36,754 nt of DNA. It comes from an uncultured Negativicutes bacterium (GTDB taxonomy: Bacteria > Bacillota > Negativicutes > Acidaminococcales > Acidaminococcaceae). A model generated the notes under the pieces. The model was not told where the DNA came from. It searched no databases and saw only the letters and a program-made list of their open reading frames with translations. Below are positions 15,273 to 23,700 of the stretch, in pieces (position 1 is the first letter of the stretch; each line of letters starts with the position of its first letter). The stretch is from NCBI GenBank assembly GCA_937926555.1, contig CALAZX010000199.1:1-36754 (forward strand), read 5' to 3'. A program made the position numbers and the translations under genes.

Positions 15273-15305
15273 AAAAAGAGGAGCGTACCCCAAGGCACGC
15301 TCCTC
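15273..15305 (-). terminator. Terminator of the fab-rnc operon
   Basis: On the minus strand arms GAGGAGCGT (15305-15297) and ACGCTCCTC (15286-15278) pair perfectly and are followed by five T (15277-15273). It lies between rnc and the radical SAM gene, so that gene depends on read-through or an unseen promoter. Confidence 0.8.
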
Positions 15306-15332
15306 CTGCGCCGTCTTTCCACGGAAAAACGG

Positions 15333-16088
15333 TCAGATCTCGTCTTTGATGTTCGGCGCGTTCAGTCTTTCCAGCGCTTCACGGGCGGCCTGCTGCTCGG
15401 AGTCTTTCTTTCTCCGGCCGGTGCCGCTTCCCAGCTGCTCTCCGTTCACAATCACGCCGGATGTGAAGATCCGGTTGTGTTCCGGACCGGAATAGGTCAG
15501 CAGTTCGTAAGCGATGTCGGTCTGGTCGCCGTGCTGCAGGTATTCCTGCAACATGCTCTTATAGTCTCCCAGCATCAGAAGGCCGTTGCACACGGCATTG
15601 ATCTCTTTCTCCAGGAGATTCAACAGATATTCACGGGCGGCATCCAGCCCCTGGTCCAGGTAGTAGGCACCCAGAACCGCCTCGAAGGCATCCGCCAGAA
15701 TGGACGGGCGGGCATTCCCGCCGGAGATCAGCTCTCCTTTGCCCATCCGCAGATACTTGCCCAGGTTCATACGCCGGGCACAGCGGTACAGGGACGTCTC
15801 ACAGACAACCTGCGCTCTCAGTTTCGTCAGCCGGCCTTCATCGAAGGTGGTGAACTTGTTGAACATGTAAGTACTGACAATCAGGCTCAGCACAGAGTCC
15901 CCCAGGAACTCCAGGCGTTCATTATGCTCGTTACGAGGATAGCCTTTGGTCTCATGGGCATAGGAAATATGCGTGAGGGCCAGATTCAGCAACTCATAGT
16001 TTTGCATTGTTATGCCCAGGCTGTCGCAAAGTTCTTTCAGCTCCGCCTCGCGCTCTTTATCGCATTTGGCTCTAACAATCTTATCCAT
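15333..16088 (-). CDS. rnc: Ribonuclease III
   Basis: Cleaves double-stranded RNA in rRNA and mRNA processing. The 251-residue length is slightly above usual because of a charged N-terminal 25 residues. The endonuclease domain shows NERLEFLGDSVLSLIVS (catalytic acidic signature) and DAFEAVLGAYYLDQG. The C-terminal double-stranded-RNA-binding domain begins around residue 175 and ends GRRKKDSEQQAAREALERL. It starts 7 nt after fabF and is the last gene before a strong terminator, an arrangement common in Firmicutes. Confidence 0.95.
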   Translation of the reverse strand: MDKIVRAKCDKEREAELKELCDSLGITMQNYELLNLALTHISYAHETKGYPRNEHNERLEFLGDSVLSLIVSTYMFNKFTTFDEGRLTKLRAQVVCETSLYRCARRMNLGKYLRMGKGELISGGNARPSILADAFEAVLGAYYLDQGLDAAREYLLNLLEKEINAVCNGLLMLGDYKSMLQEYLQHGDQTDIAYELLTYSGPEHNRIFTSGVIVNGEQLGSGTGRRKKDSEQQAAREALERLNAPNIKDEI

Positions 16089-16095
16089 AGTTATC

Positions 16096-17343
16096 TCAGT
16101 CTTCGTATTTTTTCAGTACGATAACGGCATTGTGGCCGCCAAAACCGAAGTTGGAGGACATGGCCACTTTCACGTCGGCCTTGCGTGCCTCGTTGGGAAC
16201 GTAGTCCAGATCCAGACCTTCGTCCAGGTCCTGGTCCTTGTAGTTGATGGTCGGGGGGATCACGCCATGCTCGATGGTCAGTGCGGTGGCTACAGCCTCC
16301 ATGCCGCCGGCAGCACCCAGCAGGTGACCGGTCATGGATTTGTTAGAGCTCATGGGCACTTTGTAGGCGCGCTCGCCGAAGATCTTCTTGGATGCCAGGG
16401 TCTCGTTCAGGTCGTTACGGTGGGTGGAGGTGCCATGTGCGTTCACATAGTCCACGTCATCCGGGGTCAGACCTGCGTCTTTGATGGCTGCCAGCATGCA
16501 CTCGGCAGGCATCACGCCGCTGGGATCGGGAGCGGTGATATGGTAAGCGTCGGTGTTCATTGCGAAACCGGCCAGCTCAGCGTAGATATGGGCACCGCGT
16601 TTCTTAGCGTGCTCCAGTTCCTCCAGAACCACAACGCCGGCGCCTTCGCCCATGACGAAACCGTCACGTTTCTTGTCGAAGGGGCAGGATGCTGCCTGGG
16701 GATTCTCGTTGTTGGTGGACAGGGCCTTCATGTTGGCGAAACCTGCGATGGCGATCGGGGAAACAGCTGCTTCCGCACCGCCTGCGATCATGATGTCGGC
16801 ATCACCATACTGGATGCTGCGCATAGCGTCGCCGATGCAGTTGGTGCCGGTGGCGCAAGCGGTCACGATTGCGGTGTTGGGGCCCTTGAAGCCCAGCGCG
16901 ATACCGATGTGCGCTGCGGGCATGTTGGGGATCTCCATGGGGATGAAGAACGGGCTGATCTTGGAGGGTCCGCGGTCATGATATTTCATGGACTGCTCCA
17001 GGAAAGTCTCGATGCCGCCGATGCCGGTGCCTACGCACACGCCGCAACGGGCGGGATCTTCCTCTTCCATGTTCAGTTTGGCGTCAGCCACGGCCTGTTT
17101 GGCTACAGCTACAGCGAACTGTGCCACACGGTCCATGCGGCGGCCGTCTTTCTTGTCGATGTACTGAGTGTAGTCGAAGTCTTTCACTTCGCCTGCGATT
17201 TTCACCGGCAGGTCAGTCGTATCGAAGTTTTTGATGTAATCCACACCGGATTTGCCGGCAGTCAGGTTGTCCCAGAAGGTTTTCACATCGTTGCCGATGG
17301 GGGTGATAGCCCCTAAACCTGTAATAACAACGCGTCTTTTCAA
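16096..17343 (-). CDS. fabF: Beta-ketoacyl-ACP synthase II
   Basis: Elongates acyl-ACP with malonyl-ACP. The Cys-His-His triad is present: Cys in VTACATGTNC, His in NAHGTSTHRND, His in KSMTGHLLGAAG, with the closing SSNFGFGGHNAV. The frame can begin at GTG 17352, but that codon lies inside the ribosome site GAGGTGA. The TTG at 17343 has GGTGA at 5-nt spacing and gives LKRRVVITGLG, so I call a 415-residue protein with a TTG start. It is preceded by fabK and followed by rnc in the same transcript. Confidence 0.94.
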   Translation of the reverse strand: MKRRVVITGLGAITPIGNDVKTFWDNLTAGKSGVDYIKNFDTTDLPVKIAGEVKDFDYTQYIDKKDGRRMDRVAQFAVAVAKQAVADAKLNMEEEDPARCGVCVGTGIGGIETFLEQSMKYHDRGPSKISPFFIPMEIPNMPAAHIGIALGFKGPNTAIVTACATGTNCIGDAMRSIQYGDADIMIAGGAEAAVSPIAIAGFANMKALSTNNENPQAASCPFDKKRDGFVMGEGAGVVVLEELEHAKKRGAHIYAELAGFAMNTDAYHITAPDPSGVMPAECMLAAIKDAGLTPDDVDYVNAHGTSTHRNDLNETLASKKIFGERAYKVPMSSNKSMTGHLLGAAGGMEAVATALTIEHGVIPPTINYKDQDLDEGLDLDYVPNEARKADVKVAMSSNFGFGGHNAVIVLKKYED

Positions 17344-17394
17344 AATAATCACCTCATATAATTTTTAGCAGCCCAGGACTGCAACTCGTAAATC

Positions 17395-18351
17395 TCAGCA
17401 GTCAATCGCTGCCACTTCAGCTTTTATGCGCCGGAAAATCTCCTTGACGGGGAGAATCTCCTTTATTTTCCACATATTGGCACCTGTAAAGATAAGTCCC
17501 GTCTCCACGTCACCCTGCTGCGCGCGGGTCAGAGCCCGGATAATGCAGAAAGAGTGGGTGCAATGCTTCAGGCAGGCATCACAGGTGATCGGTTTCGGCG
17601 CAATCCCGTCCAGGGAGAGCTTGGCAAAGGGGCTCAGGATAGAGCGGCCTTTGTAGCCAACCGGACTGTCAATCTGGACTACGTCATCCTTGGTCATTTT
17701 CAGGTACATTTCCTTCAGAGCCGGAGCCCCGTTGGATTCTTCGCTGGCCGCGAAACGGCTGCCCATCTGGACACCGCTGGCTCCCAGCTTTATCAGTTCG
17801 GCCACATCCGCGCCGCAGACAGCACCGCCGGCCGCGATAACGGGAATGTTCACCGCTTTCACAATCTCAGGTAAAATTTCTTTAATCGAATACTGCGTTC
17901 CCAGATGTCCGCCGGCTTCGGTACCTTCCACCACAATGGCGGCTGCACCCAGCTTCTCGGAAATCTTGGCCAGTTTTACAGAAGAGACAATAGGAACCAC
18001 CGCGACACCATATTCCCTGCCAACGGCGAATATATCTCTTGAAAAACCGGCACCGGCGACAATCAGGTCGATACCTTCCTGGGCAGCGGTCACTATTAAA
18101 TTTTTGAAAGCGCGGGCAGCAACCATGCAGTTGATACCGATGATACCCTTGCCATTTGTCAGTTTCCGGGCCAGCCGGATCTCTGTTCTGAGTTCCTGCT
18201 CTTCCATGCCGGAAGCGGCAATCAGGCCGATACCGCCTTCATTAGCTACCGCAGCAGCCAAACGTGCCGTTGATAATCTGATGGCCATACCGCCTTGCAC
18301 AATCGGTACAGTAGCAGTCAGATCTCCTATTTTGAGCACTGGTAATTTCAA
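17395..18351 (-). CDS. fabK: FabK-type enoyl-ACP reductase / nitronate monooxygenase family flavoprotein
   Basis: A 318-residue FMN-dependent TIM barrel. Motifs include VQGGMAIRLS, EGGIGLIAAS, GINCMVA, EGTEAGGHLG with the His (H149) at the position of the FabK catalytic His, AAGGAVCG and GASGVQMGSRF. It sits between acpP and fabF. No FabI, FabL or FabV is in the cluster, so it is the best candidate for the last reduction step of the elongation cycle. A Cys cluster near the C-terminus (C257, C260, C264, C269) is not part of classical FabK, and related proteins are often annotated as nitronate monooxygenase. The start is TTG with GGGGGA 6 nt upstream. Confidence 0.78.
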   Translation of the reverse strand: MKLPVLKIGDLTATVPIVQGGMAIRLSTARLAAAVANEGGIGLIAASGMEEQELRTEIRLARKLTNGKGIIGINCMVAARAFKNLIVTAAQEGIDLIVAGAGFSRDIFAVGREYGVAVVPIVSSVKLAKISEKLGAAAIVVEGTEAGGHLGTQYSIKEILPEIVKAVNIPVIAAGGAVCGADVAELIKLGASGVQMGSRFAASEESNGAPALKEMYLKMTKDDVVQIDSPVGYKGRSILSPFAKLSLDGIAPKPITCDACLKHCTHSFCIIRALTRAQQGDVETGLIFTGANMWKIKEILPVKEIFRRIKAEVAAIDC

Positions 18352-18424
18352 CAGATATCCCCCATTTCAGGACAAAGCGGACCATGAGGAAGCCATATGG
18401 CTTCCCCGGCCGCCGAAAAAATTA

Positions 18425-18655
18425 TTATTTTTCTTCGTCCAACATTTTAACTGCGTCGGCAACAGTACGGATTTTCTCAGCTTTTTCGTCGGGGATTTCA
18501 ACACCGAATTCCTCTTCGAAAGCCATAATCAGCTCAACGATGTCCAGAGAGTCAGCACCCAGGTCATCGATGAATGCGGATTCCATTTTTACTTCGTCAG
18601 CATCAACGCTCAACTGTTCAACAGTGATATCTCTTACTTTCTCGAAAGTGTTCAT
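18425..18655 (-). CDS. acpP: Acyl carrier protein
   Basis: A 76-residue acidic carrier. The phosphopantetheine attachment Ser lies in the canonical LGADSLDIVELIMAFEEEFGVEIPDE block. GGAGG lies 9 nt upstream of ATG 18655; the TTG at 18658 is a possible alternative. Located between fabG and fabK. Confidence 0.97.
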   Translation of the reverse strand: MNTFEKVRDITVEQLSVDADEVKMESAFIDDLGADSLDIVELIMAFEEEFGVEIPDEKAEKIRTVADAVKMLDEEK

Positions 18656-18696
18656 CAAGATTCACCTCCTTCCAAGGGATGTGTATTAATGCATTA

Positions 18697-19440
18697 CTAC
18701 ATTAACATACCGCCGTTGACATGTAAAGTCTGGCCGGTAATATAGGCAGCGTCATCCGAAACAAGGAATGCGACTGCGTTAGCAATATCCTCAGGCTCGC
18801 CTAAACGACCCATGGGGATACCTGCTTTCAGGTTATCGACTACTTTCTCGGACAGGACAGCGGTCATATCCGTGGAAATGAAGCCGGGAGCCACTGCGTT
18901 CACAGTGATGCCCCTTGCAGCGGTCTCTTTGGCCACTGCCTTGGTGAAGCCCAGCATGCCTGCCTTGGCGGCGGCATAGTTCGCCTGGCCTGCATTGCCC
19001 ATGGCCCCTACTACGGAGCTGATGTTGACAATACGGCCGCTGCGGGCTTTCATCATATATTTGATAGCAGCTTTCGTGCAGTTGTACACGCTCTTCAGGT
19101 TGGTGTTCAGCACTGCATCCCAGTCTGCTTCTTTCATGCGCATCAGGAGAGTGTCACGGGTGATTCCCGCGTTGTTCACGAGAATGTCGATCTTGCCCAT
19201 CTTCTCCACAACTTCGTCAATCATGGCGGCACAAGCTTCGGTGTCTGCCACGTCGGTCTTGATCATGATCGCCTTGCGGCCCATCGCCTCAATCTCGGCT
19301 ACGGTCTTCTCCGCAGCTTCCACGTTGCCGGCGAAGTTGATGGCCACGTCAGCTCCACGGGCTGCCAGGGTCAGAGCGATGCTCCGTCCGATGCCGCGGG
19401 AACCGCCGGTTACAAGGGCTACCTTTCCTTCTAATTGCAT
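18697..19440 (-). CDS. fabG: 3-oxoacyl-ACP reductase
   Basis: An NADPH-dependent short-chain dehydrogenase performing the first reduction of the elongation cycle. It has 247 residues, the standard length. Motifs: cofactor loop GGSRGIGR, LVNNAGITRD, catalytic Ser in NISSVVG and the Tyr-Lys pair in ANYAAAKAG, then NAVAPGFISTDMT and the C-terminal GQTLHVNGGM. ATG 19440 has AAGGAGG at 9 nt and is 1 nt from the fabD stop, so the genes are coupled. Confidence 0.95.
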   Translation of the reverse strand: MQLEGKVALVTGGSRGIGRSIALTLAARGADVAINFAGNVEAAEKTVAEIEAMGRKAIMIKTDVADTEACAAMIDEVVEKMGKIDILVNNAGITRDTLLMRMKEADWDAVLNTNLKSVYNCTKAAIKYMMKARSGRIVNISSVVGAMGNAGQANYAAAKAGMLGFTKAVAKETAARGITVNAVAPGFISTDMTAVLSEKVVDNLKAGIPMGRLGEPEDIANAVAFLVSDDAAYITGQTLHVNGGMLM

Positions 19441-19441
19441 T

Positions 19442-20389
19442 TTAACGAACCTCCTTGAAATAAGCAAGCGTTTTTTCCAGGCTTGCGGTGTCCTCCACGT
19501 TCAGTGCGTTCATCTCGCGGTCGATCTTGCGGATGAAGCCGGTGAGCACACGGCCCGGGCCTACTTCCACAAAGGTATCGAAGCCTGCTTCGATCATGTT
19601 CCGCATGGAAACTTCCCACTGTACCGGGGAAGCGGCCTGTTTCACCAGCAGGTCACGGATCTCCTCACCCTTCACAACGGGTTTGGCGGTCACGTTGGCA
19701 ACTACGGGGAACTTGGCGTCACGGAACTCGATACCGTCCAGCACTTCTTTCAGGCGCAGGGCTGCGGGCTGCATCAGGGAGCTGTGGAAAGGTGCGCTTA
19801 CGGGCAGGGATACAGCGCGGCGGGCGCCGGCATCCTTCAGGGCCTCGATGGCTCTCTCAACAGCAGGTGCGGCACCGGCGATAACAACCTGGCCGGGGCA
19901 GTTGAAGTTTACTGCCTGGACAACCTGTTTGCACTCAGCCTCAACCTCGTTACATACATTCACGATATCCTCGGCGGACAGACCCATGACAGCGGCCATG
20001 GCGCCTTCGCCTACGGGAACAGCCTCCTGCATGAACTGGCCGCGTTTGCGGACAGCGCGTACAGCGTCGGCGAAATCGATTGCGTCAGCGGCAACCAGAG
20101 CGGAATACTCGCCCAGGCTGTGACCGCCTGCGATCTCGCAGTCCAGGCCGTTCTCACGGAGCACTGCCAGAGTGGCGATGCTGCAGGTGAGGATAGCGGG
20201 CTGGGTGTTATAGGTCAGACGGAGGTCGGCCTCCGGACCTTCGAAGCACATCTTGGTGATGGAGAAGCCCAGTGCCTCGTCAGCCTGTTCGAATACTTCT
20301 CTCGCACAGGCGTAATTATCATAGAAATCCTTGCACATACCTACTTTTTGGGAACCCTGTCCCGGGAATACAAATGCGATTTTTGCCAT
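19442..20389 (-). CDS. fabD: Malonyl-CoA:ACP transacylase
   Basis: Transfers malonyl from CoA to ACP. The 315-residue protein has the N-terminal FPGQGSQKVGM, nucleophile Ser in GHSLGEYSALVA, the Arg of RGQFMQEA, and active-site His in SAPFHSSLM. Ribosome site AGGGAGG upstream of the ATG. It lies between fabH (70 bp upstream) and fabG. Confidence 0.95.
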   Translation of the reverse strand: MAKIAFVFPGQGSQKVGMCKDFYDNYACAREVFEQADEALGFSITKMCFEGPEADLRLTYNTQPAILTCSIATLAVLRENGLDCEIAGGHSLGEYSALVAADAIDFADAVRAVRKRGQFMQEAVPVGEGAMAAVMGLSAEDIVNVCNEVEAECKQVVQAVNFNCPGQVVIAGAAPAVERAIEALKDAGARRAVSLPVSAPFHSSLMQPAALRLKEVLDGIEFRDAKFPVVANVTAKPVVKGEEIRDLLVKQAASPVQWEVSMRNMIEAGFDTFVEVGPGRVLTGFIRKIDREMNALNVEDTASLEKTLAYFKEVR

Positions 20390-20460
20390 AGAGAAAACCT
20401 CCCTTTCTGATGGCGCCTGCCGGCTTCCCGCCGGTGGAGACGCATGTCACGGAACAGCCG

Positions 20461-21450
20461 TTATTTTGCCCACTTCAGCACAGCCGAAGCCCAGGTCAGT
20501 CCCGTTCCGAAAGCGACAACCAGCACGTTGTCACCTTTTTTCAACCGGCCTTCCGCCTCCGCCTCTGACAGGCAGATGGGGATGCAGGCAGCCGATGTGT
20601 TGCCATATTTATGGATGTTCACCCATACTTTGTCGTGGTCGATCTTGAGCCGTTTCACCGCGCTGTCGATGATGCGGGTGTTGGCCTGATGCGGTACCAG
20701 CAGGTCCACATCGTCGATGGTCAGTCCGGCTTTCTTCAGCGTGCGCAGGCAGGACTGCCCCATGGTGCGCACGGCGAATTTGAAGACCTCGCGGCCCGCC
20801 ATGTGCACGAAGTGCCCATGGTTGTCCACCGTCTCGTGGCTGGCCGGATTGCGGCTGCCGCCGGCGGGCTGCACCAGAAGCTGCGCGCCGCTGCCGTCAG
20901 AACCCAGTTCCAGGCCCAGGATGCCGTAGCCTTCCTCCACCCGGCCGATCACTGCCGCGCCGGCGCCGTCGCCGAACAGCACGCAGGTGTTGCGGTCGGT
21001 CCAGTCCAGGATGCGGGACAGGGTCTCCGCACCGATGACCAGGATCTTCTTGTACAGACCGCTGCTGATCATCTGGGCCGCCACAGACATGCTGTAAACG
21101 AACCCGCTGCAGCCTGCGGACAGGTCGAATGCCGCCGCATGGCTCGCGCCCAGCGCGTCCTGCACGATGCAGGCCGTGGACGGGAACGCATGGTCCGGAG
21201 TGGCGGTTGCCACAATCACCAGATCCAGCTCCTCGGCCTTGGTGTCAGCGTCTTTCAGCGCTTTCTTCGCGGCCTCGATGCACAGATCGGACGTGGCCTG
21301 TTCCGGAGCGGCAATCCGTCTGTTCCGGATACCTGTCCGCTCCACAATCCACTCATCACTCGTATCGACGATCTTCTCCAGATCGGCATTGGTCAGATTC
21401 TTTTCGGGCAGGTAGGATCCCACCCCTAAAATGCCAGCTGAAAAACCCAT
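20461..21450 (-). CDS. fabH: Beta-ketoacyl-ACP synthase III
   Basis: Starts fatty acid synthesis by condensing acyl-CoA with malonyl-ACP. Cys-His-Asn triad: Cys in DLSAGCSGFVYS, His in LVPHQANTRI, Asn in YGNTSAACI. GGAGG lies 7 nt before ATG 21450, giving MGFSAGILGVGSYLPE and 329 residues. The longer frame upstream has no ribosome site. FabH acyl preference (straight or branched primer) cannot be judged here. Confidence 0.95.
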   Translation of the reverse strand: MGFSAGILGVGSYLPEKNLTNADLEKIVDTSDEWIVERTGIRNRRIAAPEQATSDLCIEAAKKALKDADTKAEELDLVIVATATPDHAFPSTACIVQDALGASHAAAFDLSAGCSGFVYSMSVAAQMISSGLYKKILVIGAETLSRILDWTDRNTCVLFGDGAGAAVIGRVEEGYGILGLELGSDGSGAQLLVQPAGGSRNPASHETVDNHGHFVHMAGREVFKFAVRTMGQSCLRTLKKAGLTIDDVDLLVPHQANTRIIDSAVKRLKIDHDKVWVNIHKYGNTSAACIPICLSEAEAEGRLKKGDNVLVVAFGTGLTWASAVLKWAK

Positions 21451-21538
21451 GTTCTTTCCTCCATATCTATCCGTAGAAGCGAGGCGCGGGCGGTAACTCT
21501 CGTTCCGTGCTCCGCAAACTATCCGGTTTGTCAACATC

Positions 21539-22540
21539 TTATTCGTCGGTGCTTGCCAGGTCGGCGATCTCCTGCACGATGTCGCTCTTCACGCCGTAAG
21601 CCGCTACGCGGATGGCGCTCTTGATATCCTTCGCCTTGGAGCTGCCGTGGCAGATGAAGAAGGGTGCCCGTACGCCCAGCAGCAGCGCGCCGCCGTATTC
21701 GGCGGGGTCAAGCCGCTTGCCCAGGTCCTTCAGCGCCGGTTTGATCAGCAGGCCGCCCAGCTTCGCCAGGATGCCGCCGCCCAGGATGGCGTCCTTCACC
21801 ATGGTCTTCATGGCGGTTGCCAGTCCCTCGGCGAACTTCAGGACCACGTTGCCCACGAAACCGTCGCAGACAACCACGTCCACCGTGCCTTTGTTGATGT
21901 CACGGCCTTCCACATTGCCGATGAAGTTGATCTTCTTGTTCTCTTTCAGCAGCGGATAGGTGGCCAGAGCCTGTTCGTTTCCCTTGGTCTCCTCCTCGCC
22001 GATGTTCAGCAGGCCCACCCGGGGATTCTCAATGCCCAGGATGAGGCGTGCATAGACGGAACCCATCACAGCGCTCTGCACCATGTGTTCCGGTTTTGCG
22101 TCCACTTTCGCACCGCTGTCCAGCACAACCGTGGTTCCGGTGAGGCTGGGAATCGGCGTGGCGATGGACGGACGGCTGATTCCTTTGATCCGTCCCAGAT
22201 GGAACAGCGCAGAAGCCACGGCGGCTCCGGTGCTGCCGGAGGATACCAGCGCGTCGCATTCTTTGTTCCGCAGCATGTCCGTGGCCACCACGATGGAACT
22301 GTCCTTCTTGGTCTTCACGGCGATGCCGGGATGCTCATGCATCGTGATGACTTCCGATGCGTGTTTTATGCTCAGGTGCGGATTGTCCTCCGCGCCATAT
22401 TCTTTCAAAAGCTGGGTAATGGTGGGCTCGTCCCCTACCAGCACTACATCGCAGCTGAATTCCTTCACTGCCTGCACTGCCCCCAGAACAAGTTCTTTCG
22501 GGCCGTAGTCGGTGCCCATCACGTCGAGAGCAATCTTCAT
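21539..22540 (-). CDS. plsX: Phosphate acyltransferase PlsX
   Basis: Makes acyl-phosphate from acyl-ACP, feeding PlsY in phospholipid synthesis. The protein has 333 residues, the usual length. Family blocks are present: SSGSTGAAVASALFHLGRIKGI, RPSIATPIP, KPEHMVQSAVMGSVYA, GLLNIGEEETKGNE, VVVCDGFVGNVVLK. The N-terminal loop reads DVMGTDYGP where most relatives have DAMGGDxxP, and VLDSGAKVD replaces the usual GANVD, so it is somewhat divergent. The ATG overlaps the fapR stop (ATGA), showing coupling. Confidence 0.93.
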   Translation of the reverse strand: MKIALDVMGTDYGPKELVLGAVQAVKEFSCDVVLVGDEPTITQLLKEYGAEDNPHLSIKHASEVITMHEHPGIAVKTKKDSSIVVATDMLRNKECDALVSSGSTGAAVASALFHLGRIKGISRPSIATPIPSLTGTTVVLDSGAKVDAKPEHMVQSAVMGSVYARLILGIENPRVGLLNIGEEETKGNEQALATYPLLKENKKINFIGNVEGRDINKGTVDVVVCDGFVGNVVLKFAEGLATAMKTMVKDAILGGGILAKLGGLLIKPALKDLGKRLDPAEYGGALLLGVRAPFFICHGSSKAKDIKSAIRVAAYGVKSDIVQEIADLASTDE

Positions 22541-23115
22541 GCTTCTTCCTGCTTCCTTTCATTCTCCACCGCGGCGATGATGAACTTCGCACGGAAAACC
22601 TCCGTGTCGCCGTTGCGGATACTGACTTTAATATAGTACTTGTCACATTTGATGTTGGTCACTTCTGCCTTGGCGACAAGCTTCGTGCCCGGATACACAG
22701 GCACCTTGTATTTCACATTGCTCACCGCTGTCAGTGCGAACTCCGCATCCACGACAGCCAGCGCCAGCGTGTCCGCCATGGCGAACATGTAGTAGCCTCT
22801 GGCCACCCCTGTCTTCTCCAGCACCATCTCGTTGGTGATGGAAAGTGTGGATATGCCGACCTTGTTCAGTTCCAGGTCGATCAGTTCCCCCACGATATCC
22901 TTCTTGTCGATGGCACGGAGCCTGGTCCGCGCCGTCCCCGCCATGCGGCGGGTGCGTTCCCGCAGTTCCGGGATGTTCAGGGAGACCCTGTCCAGCCGGA
23001 TGGTGGGTACGCTGACTTTCAGTATTCTCGCCAGCTGCTCGTCGGTATGAAACGGATTCCGTCCAAGAAGCCGCTGCAGCTTGTCCTGCCGTATTAACTT
23101 TTTGGATGAATTCAT
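22537..23115 (-). CDS. fapR: FapR-type transcriptional repressor of lipid synthesis
   Basis: A 192-residue repressor released from DNA by malonyl-CoA. Residues about 10-55 hold the DeoR-like helix-turn-helix (NPFHTDEQLARILKVSVPTIR). Residues about 75-185 form the hot-dog ligand domain (GVARGYYMFAMADTLALAV, VKYKVPVYPGTKLVAKAEV). It is the first gene of the fab transcript, and its own leader carries a FapR-like box (23130-23148), so the operon is probably autoregulated. Coupled to plsX by a 4-bp overlap. Confidence 0.93.
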   Translation of the reverse strand: MNSSKKLIRQDKLQRLLGRNPFHTDEQLARILKVSVPTIRLDRVSLNIPELRERTRRMAGTARTRLRAIDKKDIVGELIDLELNKVGISTLSITNEMVLEKTGVARGYYMFAMADTLALAVVDAEFALTAVSNVKYKVPVYPGTKLVAKAEVTNIKCDKYYIKVSIRNGDTEVFRAKFIIAAVENERKQEEA

Positions 23116-23129
23116 TTTATCACCTTGCT

Positions 23130-23148
23130 TTTAACACCTGGTCATAAT
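23130..23148 (-). promoter_or_regulatory. Candidate FapR operator
   Basis: On the minus strand ATTATGACCAGGTGTTAAA matches 13 of 19 positions of the Bacillus box ATTAGTACCTGGTACTAAT and keeps its imperfect dyad. It begins about 4 nt after the predicted transcription start of fapR, a position where repressor binding would block initiation. Confidence 0.75.
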
Positions 23149-23158
23149 ATCTGTTAGT

Positions 23159-23187
23159 ATTATACCCGTAACGGCCGGATTGCGCAA
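23159..23187 (-). promoter_or_regulatory. Promoter of the fapR-plsX-fab operon
   Basis: On the minus strand TTGCGC (23187-23182), 17 bp, TATAAT (23164-23159). The rest of the 370-bp gap to rpmF (23188-23442) is GC-rich and shows no gene I can support. Confidence 0.7.
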
Positions 23188-23442
23188 GCTTTTTTTATCA
23201 TATTACACATGTTTTTCACAAAATCCGCCCATCTGACGGAACAGTCAGAAAGCCGATGTCCATGCGGTTTAGAGCATATCAGCTCCGCCGGATCCTGTTC
23301 CGGCGCGTCTCCCCGGCCACGCCCGCACCTCTCCCGGGCCCGCTCCGGCTTCCATGCCGGATTTGTGTCGCCCCGGCCCCATTTCGCTTCTTCCCTCTCC
23401 GCAGACCTCCCGCCCTGCCGGCGGAAGCGTTTCCGGACAAAG

Positions 23443-23472
23443 AAAAAACCCTGAAACGTTGTCGTTTCAGGG
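23443..23472 (-). terminator. Terminator after rpmF
   Basis: Perfect 10-bp arms (23449-23458 and 23463-23472) with a 4-nt loop, followed on the minus strand by six T (23448-23443). It separates yceD-rpmF from fapR. Confidence 0.88.
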
Positions 23473-23486
23473 CAAGTTCGCATGGA

Positions 23487-23666
23487 TTACTCCTCGGTTT
23501 TGATGACCTCTTTGCCATCGTAGCTACCACATACAGTGCAAACGCGATGCGGCATCTTGGGTTCATGACACTGGGGACATTCAACCAGACCAGGAGCGGT
23601 CAGTTTCCAGTTAGCGCGACGGGAATCACGACGTGCTTTGGACATTTTTCTCTTCGGTACTGCCAT
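23487..23666 (-). CDS. rpmF: Ribosomal protein bL32
   Basis: A 59-residue ribosomal protein beginning AVPKRKMSKARRDSRRANWKL. The zinc ribbon is complete, with CPQC at 30-33 and CTVC at 43-46, so this is the zinc-binding form. GAGG lies upstream of the ATG. It follows yceD by 34 bp, the usual bacterial pairing. Confidence 0.96.
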   Translation of the reverse strand: MAVPKRKMSKARRDSRRANWKLTAPGLVECPQCHEPKMPHRVCTVCGSYDGKEVIKTEE

Positions 23667-23700
23667 TTCAAATACACCTCCTCAAGCCAAAATGGTGAAT

